64,000 nt of DNA from Flavobacteriales bacterium UBA720 (GTDB lineage: Bacteria > Bacteroidota > Bacteroidia > Flavobacteriales > Weeksellaceae), in assembly GCA_002297505.1 (NCBI GenBank), contig DBLQ01000001.1, positions 1 through 64,000 of the forward strand, in the 5' to 3' direction. Positions 8,172 to 18,112 of the stretch are shown here, piece after piece. How positions within the stretch are numbered: position 1 is the first letter of the stretch; each line of letters opens with the position of its first letter. The notes beneath the pieces are model-generated. The model was not told the DNA's origin. It saw only the letters and a list, made by a program, of their open reading frames with translations, and did no database searches. The translations under genes and the position numbers were made by a program.

Positions 8172-10325
8172 TTAGAATTTGTAGGCTACAGTTCCCAGGA
8201 AGTTAGCCAGCATCTGTGGATTGGCAGTGGAATAACCTGTCCAATAATGTTCATTGGTTAGGTTATCAACTTTAACCCCGATTCTGAATCTTTTGGTATC
8301 GTAAAATGCATTGACATTCAGGACAAAATATTTTGGTAAGATGAAGTCTCCCGTCACATTGTTATCGCTGGCATAATTTCCTCCGAAGCCGAAACCAAGA
8401 CCTTTCATTTGCCCATCAACAAATTGGTAGGCCAGATTGAAATTGGCGTTCCAGTATGAGCCGGCAGTTGTAGGCCTCAAGTCTGTAGATTCGTCTTTGG
8501 TGTCATTGTAAGCCAAACCTCCTACTAATGAGAAACCTTTGACAAGATAAGCATTGACTTCGAGTTCAAAACCTTTGCTCAGTGTGGATGCAACCTGCTG
8601 CTGAACTGAGATAAAGCTTGGTGTGTATTCTCCCGTGTAGAGCAATTGATTTTTTACTTTGATGTTGTAATAGGAGACTGTTGCATTGAACCTGTTGTTG
8701 AACAAGCTTGCCTTTAGACCGCCTTCCAGCTGATTTCCTCTTTCAGGATCTGACAACTTTGTATTTCCTGCAACATCATATGTAAAGTAACCGTTTGATT
8801 TGAACGAATTTTGGTAGTTTCCGAAAACCGAGAATTTGTCTTTAACAATTTCATAAACAATTCCTGCCTTTGGCGAAAGCGCTGCCTGGTTGTAGGCTTG
8901 CAAAGAGTTAGGACCTGATGTACCACCGGAATAATCATTATTTTCGTAGCGAAGACCAGCCATAATGTGCAAATTTTCAATCGGACTGAATAAATCGGAA
9001 ATATAACCTGAATAGGTATTCAGATCTCCGGTATAATCCCAGCGAGAAACATTTGTAGGGTCTGCATAAAGTGCTGAAAGGGTGTTCGCATTCATCCCGG
9101 AATAATCTGCGCCAGACGCCGGAACACTGTCGAAATTAAAATTCAGATATTTATATCTAAGACGCTCCGTGGTTTTCATGTAATCAAAACCTACAATCGC
9201 ACGGTTTTTCATGCCGTTTGAGAAATCATGATTGAAGTTGAAGTTTTGTTGAATCTGGAACCAAGATTTTTTACTGTTATCTGTGGACTGATCAGCGCGC
9301 GCAACTTTATAAGCAGATGAATTGGCATCATAATTAATCGAAAAATAAGGATTGTAACCGTCGGAATAAGAATCGGAGTTATTGATATAAGTACTTGACG
9401 TAATATCATCGTTAATTTTCCATTTTACATTTCCGAAAACATTGGAGTTTCTAGCAGTCATATACAGACCATTTCCTGTGTAGGATTCTTTGTAATCCAA
9501 CCCAGCTACTTTTTCCAAATCTTTCATATTATCTACGCCGTTTAAAGTTTTTGGCGATAGGTAGAAGAAATATGGATTTGCAGTCACGCGGTTCCGGAAC
9601 AATTCGTAATCAAGATTGACTTGAACTTTGTCAGAGATATTCCAGGTTAAACTTGGAGCAAAGGTAGTATATTGATTTTTTGCATCCGGTTTGGTGAAGT
9701 TACCATCGTTTGTGTAAGCTGTATTCACGCGGAACAGCAAGTCTTTTGTTACCGGCGCATTGACATCTGCGGTTGCTCTGTACGTATTGTAGCTTCCCGC
9801 TGATGCTGAAACGGCCCCAAAGAAATTTTGCATTGGCTTTTTAGTCACCCTGTTGATAAGACCTCCGTAAGATGCTACATTGCTTCCATAAAGTGTTCCA
9901 ACAGGACCTTTCAAAAACTCCAGTGTTTCAACATTAATAGCGTCAATTGTGGAAGTGACCGGCGCCACCATTCCATTTCTTGTTGATGCTTGGGAAGGAA
10001 AGCCTCTCAACACGAAAAATGAACCACCGTCACCAGCTCTTCCTGTAGGATTCCACATTTTCTGAAGACCAGTCACATTTCTGTAAGCGTCGTCAACGGT
10101 AAAAATATTCTGATTTTCCAATATCCCTCGGTCGATTGACGAATACACTTGTGGATTTTCAATAAAACTTATCGGCATTTTATTGGACGATTCGGTGTCC
10201 AACTTTTTTACCATTTTGTCAATGATGACTTCTTCAATATTTTTGGAATTGACACTATCTTTTTTCTCCTGCGCATAAGTCAGCGTGGAAACCAAAACCA
10301 CAGCACTCACAACTAGTTTCTTCAT
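8172..10325 (-). CDS. TonB-dependent siderophore receptor
   Basis: 717-residue outer-membrane receptor that imports ferric siderophores using the TonB complex. Signal peptide MKKLVVSAVVLVSTLTYAQ, then a TonB-box region (KNIEEVIIDKMV), plug domain (about 50-170, with FFVLRGF, GPVGTLYGSN and GGLINRVTKKP) and a 22-strand barrel ending in phenylalanine (LGTVAYKF), the normal outer-membrane targeting end. The plug motifs are those of the FhuA/FpvA siderophore group. There is no carboxypeptidase-like N-terminal domain as in SusC-type receptors. Forms an operon with the PepSY protein. Iron control is expected, but no certain Fur site could be read. Confidence 0.92.
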   Translation of the reverse strand: MKKLVVSAVVLVSTLTYAQEKKDSVNSKNIEEVIIDKMVKKLDTESSNKMPISFIENPQVYSSIDRGILENQNIFTVDDAYRNVTGLQKMWNPTGRAGDGGSFFVLRGFPSQASTRNGMVAPVTSTIDAINVETLEFLKGPVGTLYGSNVASYGGLINRVTKKPMQNFFGAVSASAGSYNTYRATADVNAPVTKDLLFRVNTAYTNDGNFTKPDAKNQYTTFAPSLTWNISDKVQVNLDYELFRNRVTANPYFFYLSPKTLNGVDNMKDLEKVAGLDYKESYTGNGLYMTARNSNVFGNVKWKINDDITSSTYINNSDSYSDGYNPYFSINYDANSSAYKVARADQSTDNSKKSWFQIQQNFNFNHDFSNGMKNRAIVGFDYMKTTERLRYKYLNFNFDSVPASGADYSGMNANTLSALYADPTNVSRWDYTGDLNTYSGYISDLFSPIENLHIMAGLRYENNDYSGGTSGPNSLQAYNQAALSPKAGIVYEIVKDKFSVFGNYQNSFKSNGYFTYDVAGNTKLSDPERGNQLEGGLKASLFNNRFNATVSYYNIKVKNQLLYTGEYTPSFISVQQQVASTLSKGFELEVNAYLVKGFSLVGGLAYNDTKDESTDLRPTTAGSYWNANFNLAYQFVDGQMKGLGFGFGGNYASDNNVTGDFILPKYFVLNVNAFYDTKRFRIGVKVDNLTNEHYWTGYSTANPQMLANFLGTVAYKF

Positions 10326-10345
10326 TTATATGGAATAATTTTATG

Positions 10346-10353
10346 CAAATATA
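10346..10353 (-). promoter_or_regulatory. minus-7 element of the siderophore receptor operon
   Basis: TATATTTG on the minus strand, about 20 bases before the ATG at 10325. It is flanked by copies of GAATAATT (10333-10340, and inverted at 10362-10369 and near 10409-10416), which could be operator half-sites. Confidence 0.45.
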
Positions 10354-10424
10354 TTATTTTTAATTATTCTAAATTAACGAAAATTGTGATTTTTGTCAGA
10401 TTATTAAGAATTATTCCAAATAAA

Positions 10425-10450
10425 AATCCTGCTGATAGCTCAACAGGATT
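10425..10450 (-). terminator. secA terminator
   Basis: AATCCTG (10425-10431) and CAGGATT (10444-10450) form the stem; TTTTTA follows on the minus strand. Located 25 bases after the secA stop. Confidence 0.7.
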
Positions 10451-10474
10451 GTCATTTGTAATTGTAACTAATTG

Positions 10475-13400
10475 TTATGCAGGGATTTCACCTTTGTACA
10501 AGAAGGATACAATCTCTTTATTCACCTTGTCCACCATTTCGCTGAACAAGTAGAAAGATTCTTGTTTGTAGATTACCAAAGGATCTTTTTGTTCGTAAAC
10601 TGCACCTTGTGAAGAACGTCTGAGATCATCCATTTCTCTTAAGTGCGTTTTCCAGTTTTCGTCGATAATTGCCAATGAAATATTTTTTTCGAAGTCTGTA
10701 ATTAACGATTCGCACTTGGTTTCATAAGCTTCTTTCAAGTCCGTTACGATGGTCATTGTTTTGGCGCCGTCGCTGAAAGGAACCTGAATCATTTTGAACA
10801 TAGAACCTTGGTTAAGATAAACATTTTCAATAATCGGATAAGCTTTTTCTTTCAAAAGATTTAATCTCAGATCATAATCTTCCTTAGCTTTCTTAAATAC
10901 GATATCGGTCAAGGCAGGAATCTGCATACTAGAAAATTCGGACTCTGTAACCGGCGCTTCCATCGTAAAATGCTTGATGATCTCGAATTCGAAATCCTTA
11001 TAGTTTCCGGTATTTTTTGCCTGAGAAACAATTGCTGCCGCTGTATCGTAAATCATATTCACGATGTCATACTTCAGGTGATCTCCGAACAGGGCGTTCT
11101 TTCTTCGCTTGTAAATCACGTCACGCTGCTTGTTCATCACGTCATCGTACTCCAACAATCTTTTTCTAACCCCGAAGTTGTTCTCTTCCACTTTCTTCTG
11201 AGCTCTCTCAATAGACTTGGAAATCATAGAATGCTGAATCACTTCACCTTCCTTGTGTCCCATTCTGTCCATCATTTTAGCGATTCTTTCAGAACCAAAC
11301 AGACGCATCAGGTTATCTTCCAAAGAAACATAAAACTGGGAACTTCCCGGGTCACCCTGACGTCCGGCTCTACCTCTCAGCTGTCTGTCTACACGGCGAG
11401 AGTCGTGTCTTTCTGTTCCGATAATTGCCAAACCGCCGGCTTGTTTTACTTCCGGTTTCAACTTGATATCGGTACCTCTACCAGCCATATTCGTAGCGAT
11501 GGTTACAACACCTGGTCCACCAGCTCCTGCTACAATCTCCGCTTCTTTTTTGTGAAGTTTTGCATTCAATACCTGGTGCTGGATTTTTCTGAGTTGTAAA
11601 GCTCTGGAAAGCAATTGGGAAATCTCAACAGACGTCGTACCCACCAGGACAGGTCTTCCGGCTGAAGTCAATTTTTCGATTTCTTCGATGACGGCATTGT
11701 ATTTTTCACGGTTGGTTTTGAAAACCAAATCCTGTCTGTCATCTCTCTGGATTGGTCTGTTGGTAGGAATTACTACCACATCCAGTTTATAAATCTGCCA
11801 GAATTCTCCCGCTTCGGTTTCCGCCGTACCGGTCATACCGGCCAGCTTGTTGTACATACGGAAGTAGTTCTGCAAAGTAATCGTCGCAAATGTTTGAGTA
11901 GCTGCTTCGATTTTTACGTTTTCTTTAGCCTCAATCGCCTGGTGAAGTCCGTCGGAGTAACGTCTGCCGTCCATAATACGGCCGGTCTGCTCATCCACGA
12001 TTTTCACTTCGCCATCAATGACCACATACTCATCGTCTTTTTCGAATAAAGTATAGGCTTTCAGCAATTGGTTCATCGTGTGCACACGCTCAGATTTTAC
12101 AGCAAAATCTCTGTAAAGTTCTTCTTTGGCAGCAAATTCTTCTTCTTTGCTGAGGTTTTTCTTTTCGACTTCGGCTATTTCTGTTCCGATGTCCGGAAGG
12201 ACGAAGAAGTTTTGATCCTCGTTACCCGCAGACATGTATTCTACACCTTTATCTGTCAAATCGATCTGATTATTTTTCTCATCGATGACGAAGTAAAGAT
12301 CTTTGTCCACAATAGGCATATCGCGGTTATTGTCCGCCATATATTGACCTTCAACTTTCTGAAGCAAAGCACGGTTTCCGCTCTCCGACAAGAACTTGAT
12401 CAGCTGTCGGTTTTTCGGAAGACCTCTGTACGCCTGAAGCAATTTGAATCCACCTTCTTTAGTATTTCCGTTCGCAATCAGCTTTTTAGCTTCATTAAAA
12501 ATCGCTGAGACTGTCTTTTTCTGAACTTCAACAATTCTGTCTATGGAAGGTTTAAGAACATCGAATTCCTGTCTGTCTCCCTGAGGAACAGGCCCGGAAA
12601 TAATCAATGGCGTTCTCGCATCGTCAATCAAAACAGAATCCACCTCATCCACAATGGCAAAATTCAGTTCGCCCTGAACCAGCTCGGTAGGATTGGTCAC
12701 CATGTTGTCTCTCAGATAATCGAAACCAAATTCATTATTCGTACCGTAGGTGATGCTGGCCTGATAAGCTTTTCTCCTCGCATCAGAGTTAGGCTGATGA
12801 AGATCGATACAGTCAATGGTCAATCCGTGGAACTCATACAATGGGCCCATCCATGCCGAGTCACGTTTCGCCAAGTAATCATTGACCGTTACAACGTGTA
12901 CACCACGTCCAGGAAGTGCATTAAGATAAATTGGAAGTGTTCCTACCAAGGTTTTACCTTCACCGGTAGCCATCTCGGCAATTTTTCCGGAGTGAAGAAC
13001 GGCACCACCAATAAACTGTGTGTCATAGTGTACCATATCCCAAACCACCGGCGTTCCTGCAGCATCCCAGCTGTTTTTCCAAACGGCAGTGTCACCTTCT
13101 ATGGAAACGAAATCTTTATAAGAAGCCAGCTCGCGGTCGCGGTCTGTGGCGGTTACGCGGATCGCTCCGTTCTGCGCCAGACGGCGGGAAGTTTCCTTTA
13201 CCAAAGCAAATGCTTCCGGAAGAATTTCGTTCAGCACTTTTTCTTCTACCTCGTACGAATCCTTTTTCAGCGCTTCGATTTTGGTGAAGAGCGATTCCTT
13301 TTCATCCACGTTGGCCGAGTTTTTAATCTGCTCTTTTAATTCGTCGATTTGGGTTGTAAATTTGGCAGCGGCAGATTTGATTTTCTCCTTAAATTCTGCG

Positions 13401-13546
13401 GTTTTCTCGCGCAATCCGTCATCAGTCAATGATTGGATGCCGGGCTCAGCTGCTTTGATTTTAGTGACAACTTTTTTTACTTCTTTTAAATCTTTTGCAT
13501 TCTTGTCTCCCAAAAAACTTTTAAGAACTGTATTTAAAAAACTCAT
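10475..13546 (-). CDS. secA: preprotein translocase ATPase subunit SecA
   Basis: Motor ATPase that pushes unfolded proteins through SecYEG. 1023 residues from [15 protein letters not shown] (ATG at 13546); a six-codon longer frame exists but lacks support. Walker A GEGKT lies at 195-199, with [15 protein letters not shown], the second motor domain [11 protein letters not shown] and the arginine-finger region [18 protein letters not shown]. It is longer than E. coli SecA (901) because of insertions in the first motor domain, including a charged coiled-coil near 60-105 and about 100 residues near 340-440, usual for Bacteroidota. The C-terminus ends [10 protein letters not shown] with no cysteine-rich zinc finger. 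Confidence 0.97.
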   Translation of the reverse strand: MSFLNTVLKSFLGDKNAKDLKEVKKVVTKIKAAEPGIQSLTDDGLREKTAEFKEKIKSAAAKFTTQIDELKEQIKNSANVDEKESLFTKIEALKKDSYEVEEKVLNEILPEAFALVKETSRRLAQNGAIRVTATDRDRELASYKDFVSIEGDTAVWKNSWDAAGTPVVWDMVHYDTQFIGGAVLHSGKIAEMATGEGKTLVGTLPIYLNALPGRGVHVVTVNDYLAKRDSAWMGPLYEFHGLTIDCIDLHQPNSDARRKAYQASITYGTNNEFGFDYLRDNMVTNPTELVQGELNFAIVDEVDSVLIDDARTPLIISGPVPQGDRQEFDVLKPSIDRIVEVQKKTVSAIFNEAKKLIANGNTKEGGFKLLQAYRGLPKNRQLIKFLSESGNRALLQKVEGQYMADNNRDMPIVDKDLYFVIDEKNNQIDLTDKGVEYMSAGNEDQNFFVLPDIGTEIAEVEKKNLSKEEEFAAKEELYRDFAVKSERVHTMNQLLKAYTLFEKDDEYVVIDGEVKIVDEQTGRIMDGRRYSDGLHQAIEAKENVKIEAATQTFATITLQNYFRMYNKLAGMTGTAETEAGEFWQIYKLDVVVIPTNRPIQRDDRQDLVFKTNREKYNAVIEEIEKLTSAGRPVLVGTTSVEISQLLSRALQLRKIQHQVLNAKLHKKEAEIVAGAGGPGVVTIATNMAGRGTDIKLKPEVKQAGGLAIIGTERHDSRRVDRQLRGRAGRQGDPGSSQFYVSLEDNLMRLFGSERIAKMMDRMGHKEGEVIQHSMISKSIERAQKKVEENNFGVRKRLLEYDDVMNKQRDVIYKRRKNALFGDHLKYDIVNMIYDTAAAIVSQAKNTGNYKDFEFEIIKHFTMEAPVTESEFSSMQIPALTDIVFKKAKEDYDLRLNLLKEKAYPIIENVYLNQGSMFKMIQVPFSDGAKTMTIVTDLKEAYETKCESLITDFEKNISLAIIDENWKTHLREMDDLRRSSQGAVYEQKDPLVIYKQESFYLFSEMVDKVNKEIVSFLYKGEIPA

Positions 13547-13601
13547 TGATTCAGCTTTTGGCAATTAGCCAATGGCTAATCGCATTAATAATAGTATTTA
13601 T

Positions 13602-13630
13602 AAAAAGCCAATGGCAAGAAGCCATCAGCC
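13602..13630 (-). terminator. terminator of the DUF2795 gene
   Basis: Imperfect stem from AGCCAATGGC and GCCATCAGCC around AAGAA, with TTTTTA downstream on the minus strand, 10 bases after the DUF2795 stop codon. Confidence 0.55.
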
Positions 13631-13640
13631 TGTTTTTATC

Positions 13641-13862
13641 TTAATATTCGTCCTCGTTCCAGAGGAAGTCTTCGTCCGTAGGATAGTCAGACCATACTTC
13701 TTCAATAGAATCGTAGATCTCACCTTCGTCCTCAATGGCCTGAAGGTTTTCTACCACTTCCATTGGCGCACCGGTTCGGATGGCGTAGTCTATCAATTCT
13801 GCCTTGGTCATCGGCCAAGGTGCATCGCTAAGATAGGATGCTAATTCTAATGTCCAATACAT
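13641..13862 (-). CDS. DUF2795 domain-containing small acidic protein
   Basis: 73 residues, strongly acidic toward the C-terminus. The start MYWTLELASYLSDAPWPMTK and the segment ELIDYAIRTGAPMEVVENLQ match the DUF2795 family, small cytoplasmic proteins conserved in Bacteroidota, often encoded near secA. Function is unknown. A minus-7 element TACTTTTG on the minus strand (13877-13884) lies about 15 bases before its ATG, and a terminator follows, so it is a one-gene unit. Confidence 0.88.
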   Translation of the reverse strand: MYWTLELASYLSDAPWPMTKAELIDYAIRTGAPMEVVENLQAIEDEGEIYDSIEEVWSDYPTDEDFLWNEDEY

Positions 13863-13979
13863 AATTAAATTTTTTGCAAAAGTAAAAAATTAGGTGATAT
13901 TCTATATATATTTCTACTGATTTTCAATATTTTTTAAAAATAATTTGATCTTGATTCAAACAATTATCGATCATCAGAT

Positions 13980-15011
13980 TCACTTAGGCCGATTTCCCAA
14001 AAACCATTCCACAAATTTTTTTGTGCCATTTTGGAAGTTAGTGCGCGGATTATAGCCCAGCATGGCCTTGGCCTTCGTAATGTCGGCATTGGTTTTTATG
14101 ACATCGCCGGGTTGCATTGGCAGATTTTTTCTGACCGCTTTTTTGCCAATGGCATCCTCCAATGTAGAGACCATTTCGTGGAGGGTGATCACTTCACTCT
14201 CGCCCAGATTCACGATTTCATAGACACCATCGTTATTCTGCAGGTATTGGATCGATTTGAGAATTCCATCAATAATATCCTCAATGAAAGTATAGTCTCT
14301 AGCCGTAGAACCATCGCCATAGAAAGGGATTTCCTGATTTTCAAGAATCAGTTTTGTGAATTTGTGAATCGCAAGATCCGGTCGCTGCCGTGGGCCGTAG
14401 ACGGTGAAAAACCGCAGCTGGATCATATCTATTTGATAAAGATGATGATACACGTGGCCCAACACTTCACCTGCTTTTTTGGTTGCTGCATAAGGAGATA
14501 TGGGCCTATCTACATTATCGTTCTCCGCAAAAGGAACTTTTTCACTGTTGCCATAAACGCTTGAAGACGAGGCACAAACCAATTTTGTAACTCCATATGC
14601 CTTGCAAAGTTCCCACAGATGCTGCGTGCCGCGGATATTGACAGCCTCGTAATCCAAAGGTCTTTCGATGGACGGACGTACGCCTGCCAGCGCGGCCAGG
14701 TGGATCACAAAATCAATCTGGTGAGCTTTAAAAATCTCTTCCAATCCATCTTTATCGCGGATATCCTGATAGTAAAGCTGATAACGTTCTGATTTTGTTA
14801 ATGATATCAATTTCTCAATGTCATTGGCTTTGTCTGTAAACGGATGATCACTTGAATTATCGGTAGACTCTAAAGTATTTTTAAACTTGACCTTATAGTC
14901 ATAAAAATCGTCGAAGTTGTCGACGTTGATGACAGAATGTCCAGTTTTTAGAAGCTGTTCTACCAAATGAGAACCAATAAATCCGCTTCCGCCGGTAATC
15001 AGATAGTTCAT
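13980..15011 (-). CDS. NAD-dependent nucleotide-sugar epimerase (UDP-glucuronate 4-epimerase-like)
   Basis: Extended short-chain dehydrogenase of 343 residues that probably converts UDP-glucuronate to UDP-galacturonate for envelope polysaccharide; the exact sugar is inferred. The NAD-binding GGSGFIGSH lies at 7-15, the serine motif SSSSVYG and the catalytic YAATK follow, and RPDLAIHKFTKLI and the GDGSTARDYTFIEDI segment are typical of the CapI/GalE-type group. The start at 15011 (MNYLITGG) is preferred to the longer frame from 15047, which would run back into the terminator of the upstream gene remnant. No other sugar genes adjoin it; a glycosyltransferase gene lies 42 kb away. Confidence 0.87.
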   Translation of the reverse strand: MNYLITGGSGFIGSHLVEQLLKTGHSVINVDNFDDFYDYKVKFKNTLESTDNSSDHPFTDKANDIEKLISLTKSERYQLYYQDIRDKDGLEEIFKAHQIDFVIHLAALAGVRPSIERPLDYEAVNIRGTQHLWELCKAYGVTKLVCASSSSVYGNSEKVPFAENDNVDRPISPYAATKKAGEVLGHVYHHLYQIDMIQLRFFTVYGPRQRPDLAIHKFTKLILENQEIPFYGDGSTARDYTFIEDIIDGILKSIQYLQNNDGVYEIVNLGESEVITLHEMVSTLEDAIGKKAVRKNLPMQPGDVIKTNADITKAKAMLGYNPRTNFQNGTKKFVEWFLGNRPK

Positions 15012-15048
15012 AATGAATTGTGTTGCTGCGAAGATAGGCATTAACAAA

Positions 15049-15077
15049 AAAAGAATCTCGCATTCGGAGATTCTTTT
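15049..15077 (-). terminator. terminator of a deleted type IX secreted gene
   Basis: AAAAGAATCTC (15049-15059) and GAGATTCTTTT (15067-15077) make an 11-base-pair perfect stem, followed by TTTTTTTG on the minus strand. It sits 22 bases after the stop codon of the sorting-domain remnant and 38 bases before the epimerase start. Confidence 0.8.
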
Positions 15078-15098
15078 CAGGGAAAAGTTATTTCAAAA

Positions 15099-15212
15099 TT
15101 ATTGAACAATGAATTTTTTCGAGGTTACCAATCCTTTTTCCGCTACAGTCATAATATAGCTGCCTTTTGGAAGTTGAGAAACATTCACTTCTTTCAGCGT
15201 TTCTTTGCTCAG
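15099..15212 (-). pseudogene. remnant of a type IX secreted protein: C-terminal sorting domain only
   Basis: Reading the minus strand from 15212 gives LSKETLKEVNVSQLPKGSYI followed by MTVAEKGLVTSKKFIVQ and a TAA stop at 15099-15101. This is the last 37 residues of a type A sorting domain (the QLPKGxYI and SKKFIVQ patterns at the end). The codon just before (15213-15215) is TAA in the same frame, and no passenger protein or start codon exists upstream. The gene body was therefore deleted, leaving the tail and its terminator. Confidence 0.8.
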
Positions 15213-15487
15213 TTAGATTATGTTAAATTGTAAGTTGTAAACTGTTGATAAAGAATGATTTGAAATATTAGATACGACAAAATTTGTCGACGGCAAAAGT
15301 GTTTTGAGTTGTTTTCAGTGGAAAAACTTTTGCAGTCTGGTATATTATCGAAGATGTCTTTAATACAGATATTTTCCGGGTTTTGCCTCGATCCTAAATT
15401 GTATCAGTGAATAGTTTCGCTGATTCCATTAAAGTTTGCAGAACGGGCAACAACCTTTTTTCCGTATTTTTACTAAAATTTACAGCA
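15213..15487. other. AT-rich intergenic stretch with a short palindrome
   Basis: No gene found. It lies between the sorting-domain remnant and the DUF2797 start and holds a 7-base-arm palindrome, CGACAAA-A-TTTGTCG, at 15275-15289. The last bases before the DUF2797 ATG contain TATTTTTA, one change from a minus-7 element. Confidence 0.5.
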
Positions 15488-16279
15488 ATGCAATTTTCCG
15501 GACAGATCCTAAAAATGATAACCCAAAACGGGCAGCCCATCCAATATTTTCTTAATCTCAAAAACGATTTGATTAATATGAATCAGCTTTTTGGGAAGGA
15601 AATTCGCATCAGTCATGTGGGCTACGAATGCGTGAACTGTGGGAGCGACGAAAAGATCTACCGCATGGGATTCTGCAAAAAATGCTTCTTCGAAAGTCCG
15701 TATGCCAGTGATACCATCATTCGACCGGAGCTTTCTACAGCACATCTTGGCGTTGGTGAGCGGGATCTGGAGGTAGAGAAGCAGATCCAGCTGGTGCCGC
15801 ACATTGTATACCTTGCGTACACCGGCGATGTGAAAGTGGGCGTGACCAGGGAAGCGCAAATCCCAACAAGGTGGATTGATCAGGGTGCCACTTTTGCCTT
15901 GCCGATTGCCGTCACAGAAAACCGGTACGAAGCCGGAATGATCGAGGTAGAACTGAAAAAACATATGGCAGACAAGACTAATCCGAAGAAAATGCTGGCT
16001 GATGATTATGAAGATACTATAGATTTAATCGATTTCCGGAATAAAATTGCCGAATATTTTTCCAATGACTTCAAGCGGTTTGCCGTGGCGGAAGATAATG
16101 TGGTGAAATTAGATTTTCCCTATGAAAAACCCGAGAAGGTCAACGTTTTTACACTGGACAAAAAGCCGGAATTTACGGGTGTTCTCAAGGGTATCAAAGG
16201 TCAGTATCTGGCATTTGAAGGTGATGATTTCATCAATGTGCGCGGGCACGAAGGTTACGTGGTGGAATTGACGCTTTAG
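15488..16279 (+). CDS. DUF2797 domain-containing protein
   Basis: 263 residues from the ATG at 15488; the frame is open 81 bases further but MQFSGQILKM is the family-like start. A four-cysteine site, C48, C51, C63 and C66 (YECVNCGS and GFCKKC), probably binds zinc. The middle part, HIVYLAYTGDVKVGVTRE with RWIDQGA, recalls the GIY-YIG nuclease fold, an inference from pattern only. The C-terminal half is a charged domain ending in a beta-rich segment. Function unknown. The stop codon is 3 bases before the next gene, so this is the first gene of a three-gene operon with a WG-repeat lipoprotein and an AsmA-like protein. Confidence 0.82.
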   Translation: MQFSGQILKMITQNGQPIQYFLNLKNDLINMNQLFGKEIRISHVGYECVNCGSDEKIYRMGFCKKCFFESPYASDTIIRPELSTAHLGVGERDLEVEKQIQLVPHIVYLAYTGDVKVGVTREAQIPTRWIDQGATFALPIAVTENRYEAGMIEVELKKHMADKTNPKKMLADDYEDTIDLIDFRNKIAEYFSNDFKRFAVAEDNVVKLDFPYEKPEKVNVFTLDKKPEFTGVLKGIKGQYLAFEGDDFINVRGHEGYVVELTL

Positions 16280-16282
16280 CAG

Positions 16283-18109
16283 ATGAGAAACCCGTTATTT
16301 TTCGTCTTCCTAATTTTATTTGCCTGCACTGAAAAGTCAGATAAAATTTCCAAAAGCGATATTGATTATATCGAAATAGACCAGGAAACGGGTTGGCTTA
16401 GAGTGCACAACAAGCAAAACAAATGGGGATTTATTGATAAATACAGCTTAATCAAAATTCCGTTTGAGTATGATTTTGTCAGTCCATTTGAAAATGGAAT
16501 TGCATACGCGAAAATTGGAGGAAAGGAATTTTTTATCACCAAAAGTAATCAGATGCTTGAAGGTGATTTTGAAGCGGTCAGTATCTTTTCAGAAGGTTTA
16601 GCACCTGTTAAAAAGAACGGGAAATGGGGTTTTATTAATGAAAACGGAGTCATTGTCATATCTCCTCAGTACAACAAGGTCGATTGTTTCCGAGCAAACG
16701 GATTGTGTGCGGTGACACAAAACGGAAAATCTGGTTTTATCGATAAATCTGGTAAGGAAATCATACCTATCATTTATCCAGATGTTAACCAACAGATGCG
16801 AGATGACAATGTTATTGTAAAAAATAACGGAAAATGGGCTTTTTTTAATAGCAAAGGTAAACAGCTGTCTGACTTTGTTTACGACGATGTTTTCAGAACC
16901 GATTATTTTAATTTCTCCAAAGGTATTTATAATAGAAGCGAATCCACCTATTTTAAAAATGGAGCCGTCCTAGTTAAGAAAGGAAAGGATTATGAATTTT
17001 TGAATGAAAATATACAACCTGCTTTTCCAAATAATAAATTCGACTCGGCGACAGTTTTTGATGCATATCAGAATGCAATTGTCAAAAAAAACGGAAGATA
17101 TGGAATAATAAAACCAGATGGCAAACTCAAAGTTGATTTAGAATATGATTTTATAGAACCGTATGACAGCAATCACGGAAATTATTCTGAGTATTATAAC
17201 GCCAGAAAAGGAAAGATTTACTCCATATATAATAAAGGACTAAGGAAGATTGGAGAATCTCTGGAGCCCGTTTACAATAGTTTCCGAACAGACAATCCTG
17301 CAATTTCTTTTAAAAATCTCAAAGGAAAGTACGGCGTCGTCGATAAAAATGGCACTGTAAAAGTGCCTTTTATTTATGATGAAGATCTTCGCTTTGAAGG
17401 TAAAAAATATGCAGTTGCAATTAGAGACAAAAAATCCGGAATTATAGATTCGAACGGAAAAGAACTCTTTCCTTTCAATTATAAAAGCATCTATGAGCTA
17501 GATGATATTGAAAACACATTTATTTTTTCTGATAAAAATGGAGATAAAGTTATCAATCTTAATGGAAAAATATTACTCTCAGGATTTGAAAATATTCATC
17601 CCATCTTTTATGATCACAGCAAATTTATCGTCAAAAAGAACGGCAAATTTGGAGTTGTTGATGTAAACAACAAAATTCTGGCACCAATAATTTATGACGA
17701 ATTTTCAGATTGGGTAGAATATGGTCCTGAAAAAAGACATATGGTGAAGTTAGGTTCAAAATTCGGAATGCTGGAATACAAAACTTTTAAACAGAAGGTT
17801 CCGATACTTTATGATTTTGTCTTTGTTGCAAAAGATAAGGTTTTCGTTGGAAAAAATGGAAAAAATGGAATTATTGATTTGAATAATAACATTTTGTGTC
17901 CCTTAATTTTTGACGAAATAAAACCAGACATCTCCTATGGCTCAGGTTTTGGAGCTAATAAAATCTATGCGAGAAAAGGAAAACAGTATTTTATAATTGA
18001 TATAAACGGAAAAATTCTGAAATCTGTTACCAGACAGGATGTTCAGCAAAATTCATCAGCTCCAAAAATTGAAATTCCGAAACCACCTCCGCCACCGAAA
18101 ATAAAATAA
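16283..18109 (+). CDS. WG-repeat lipoprotein
   Basis: 608 residues. The signal MRNPLFFVFLILFAC has a lipobox with Cys15. The rest is a string of about twelve WG-type repeats, each with a pattern like KNGKWGFINENG..IISPQY (KWGFIDKY, KSGFIDKSGKEIIPIIY, RYGIIKPDGK, KYGVVDKNGTVKVPFIY, KFGVVDVNNKILAPIIY). Such repeats are thought to form beta-propeller or ligand-binding surfaces on exported proteins. The tail is proline-rich (KPPPPPKIK). Three-base gaps on both sides tie it to the DUF2797 and AsmA-like genes. Base composition is AT-richer than its neighbours. Specific role unknown. Confidence 0.85.
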   Translation: MRNPLFFVFLILFACTEKSDKISKSDIDYIEIDQETGWLRVHNKQNKWGFIDKYSLIKIPFEYDFVSPFENGIAYAKIGGKEFFITKSNQMLEGDFEAVSIFSEGLAPVKKNGKWGFINENGVIVISPQYNKVDCFRANGLCAVTQNGKSGFIDKSGKEIIPIIYPDVNQQMRDDNVIVKNNGKWAFFNSKGKQLSDFVYDDVFRTDYFNFSKGIYNRSESTYFKNGAVLVKKGKDYEFLNENIQPAFPNNKFDSATVFDAYQNAIVKKNGRYGIIKPDGKLKVDLEYDFIEPYDSNHGNYSEYYNARKGKIYSIYNKGLRKIGESLEPVYNSFRTDNPAISFKNLKGKYGVVDKNGTVKVPFIYDEDLRFEGKKYAVAIRDKKSGIIDSNGKELFPFNYKSIYELDDIENTFIFSDKNGDKVINLNGKILLSGFENIHPIFYDHSKFIVKKNGKFGVVDVNNKILAPIIYDEFSDWVEYGPEKRHMVKLGSKFGMLEYKTFKQKVPILYDFVFVAKDKVFVGKNGKNGIIDLNNNILCPLIFDEIKPDISYGSGFGANKIYARKGKQYFIIDINGKILKSVTRQDVQQNSSAPKIEIPKPPPPPKIK

Positions 18110-18112
18110 CAA

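Noticed and set aside
13018..13568. Several plus-strand frames opposite the secA 5' end
   Set aside because: Antisense shadows of a strongly conserved gene.
13566..13580. TTAGCCAATGGCTAA palindrome just before secA
   Set aside because: No T-run, and it overlaps the longer secA frame; it may be only a by-product of the nearby terminator repeats.
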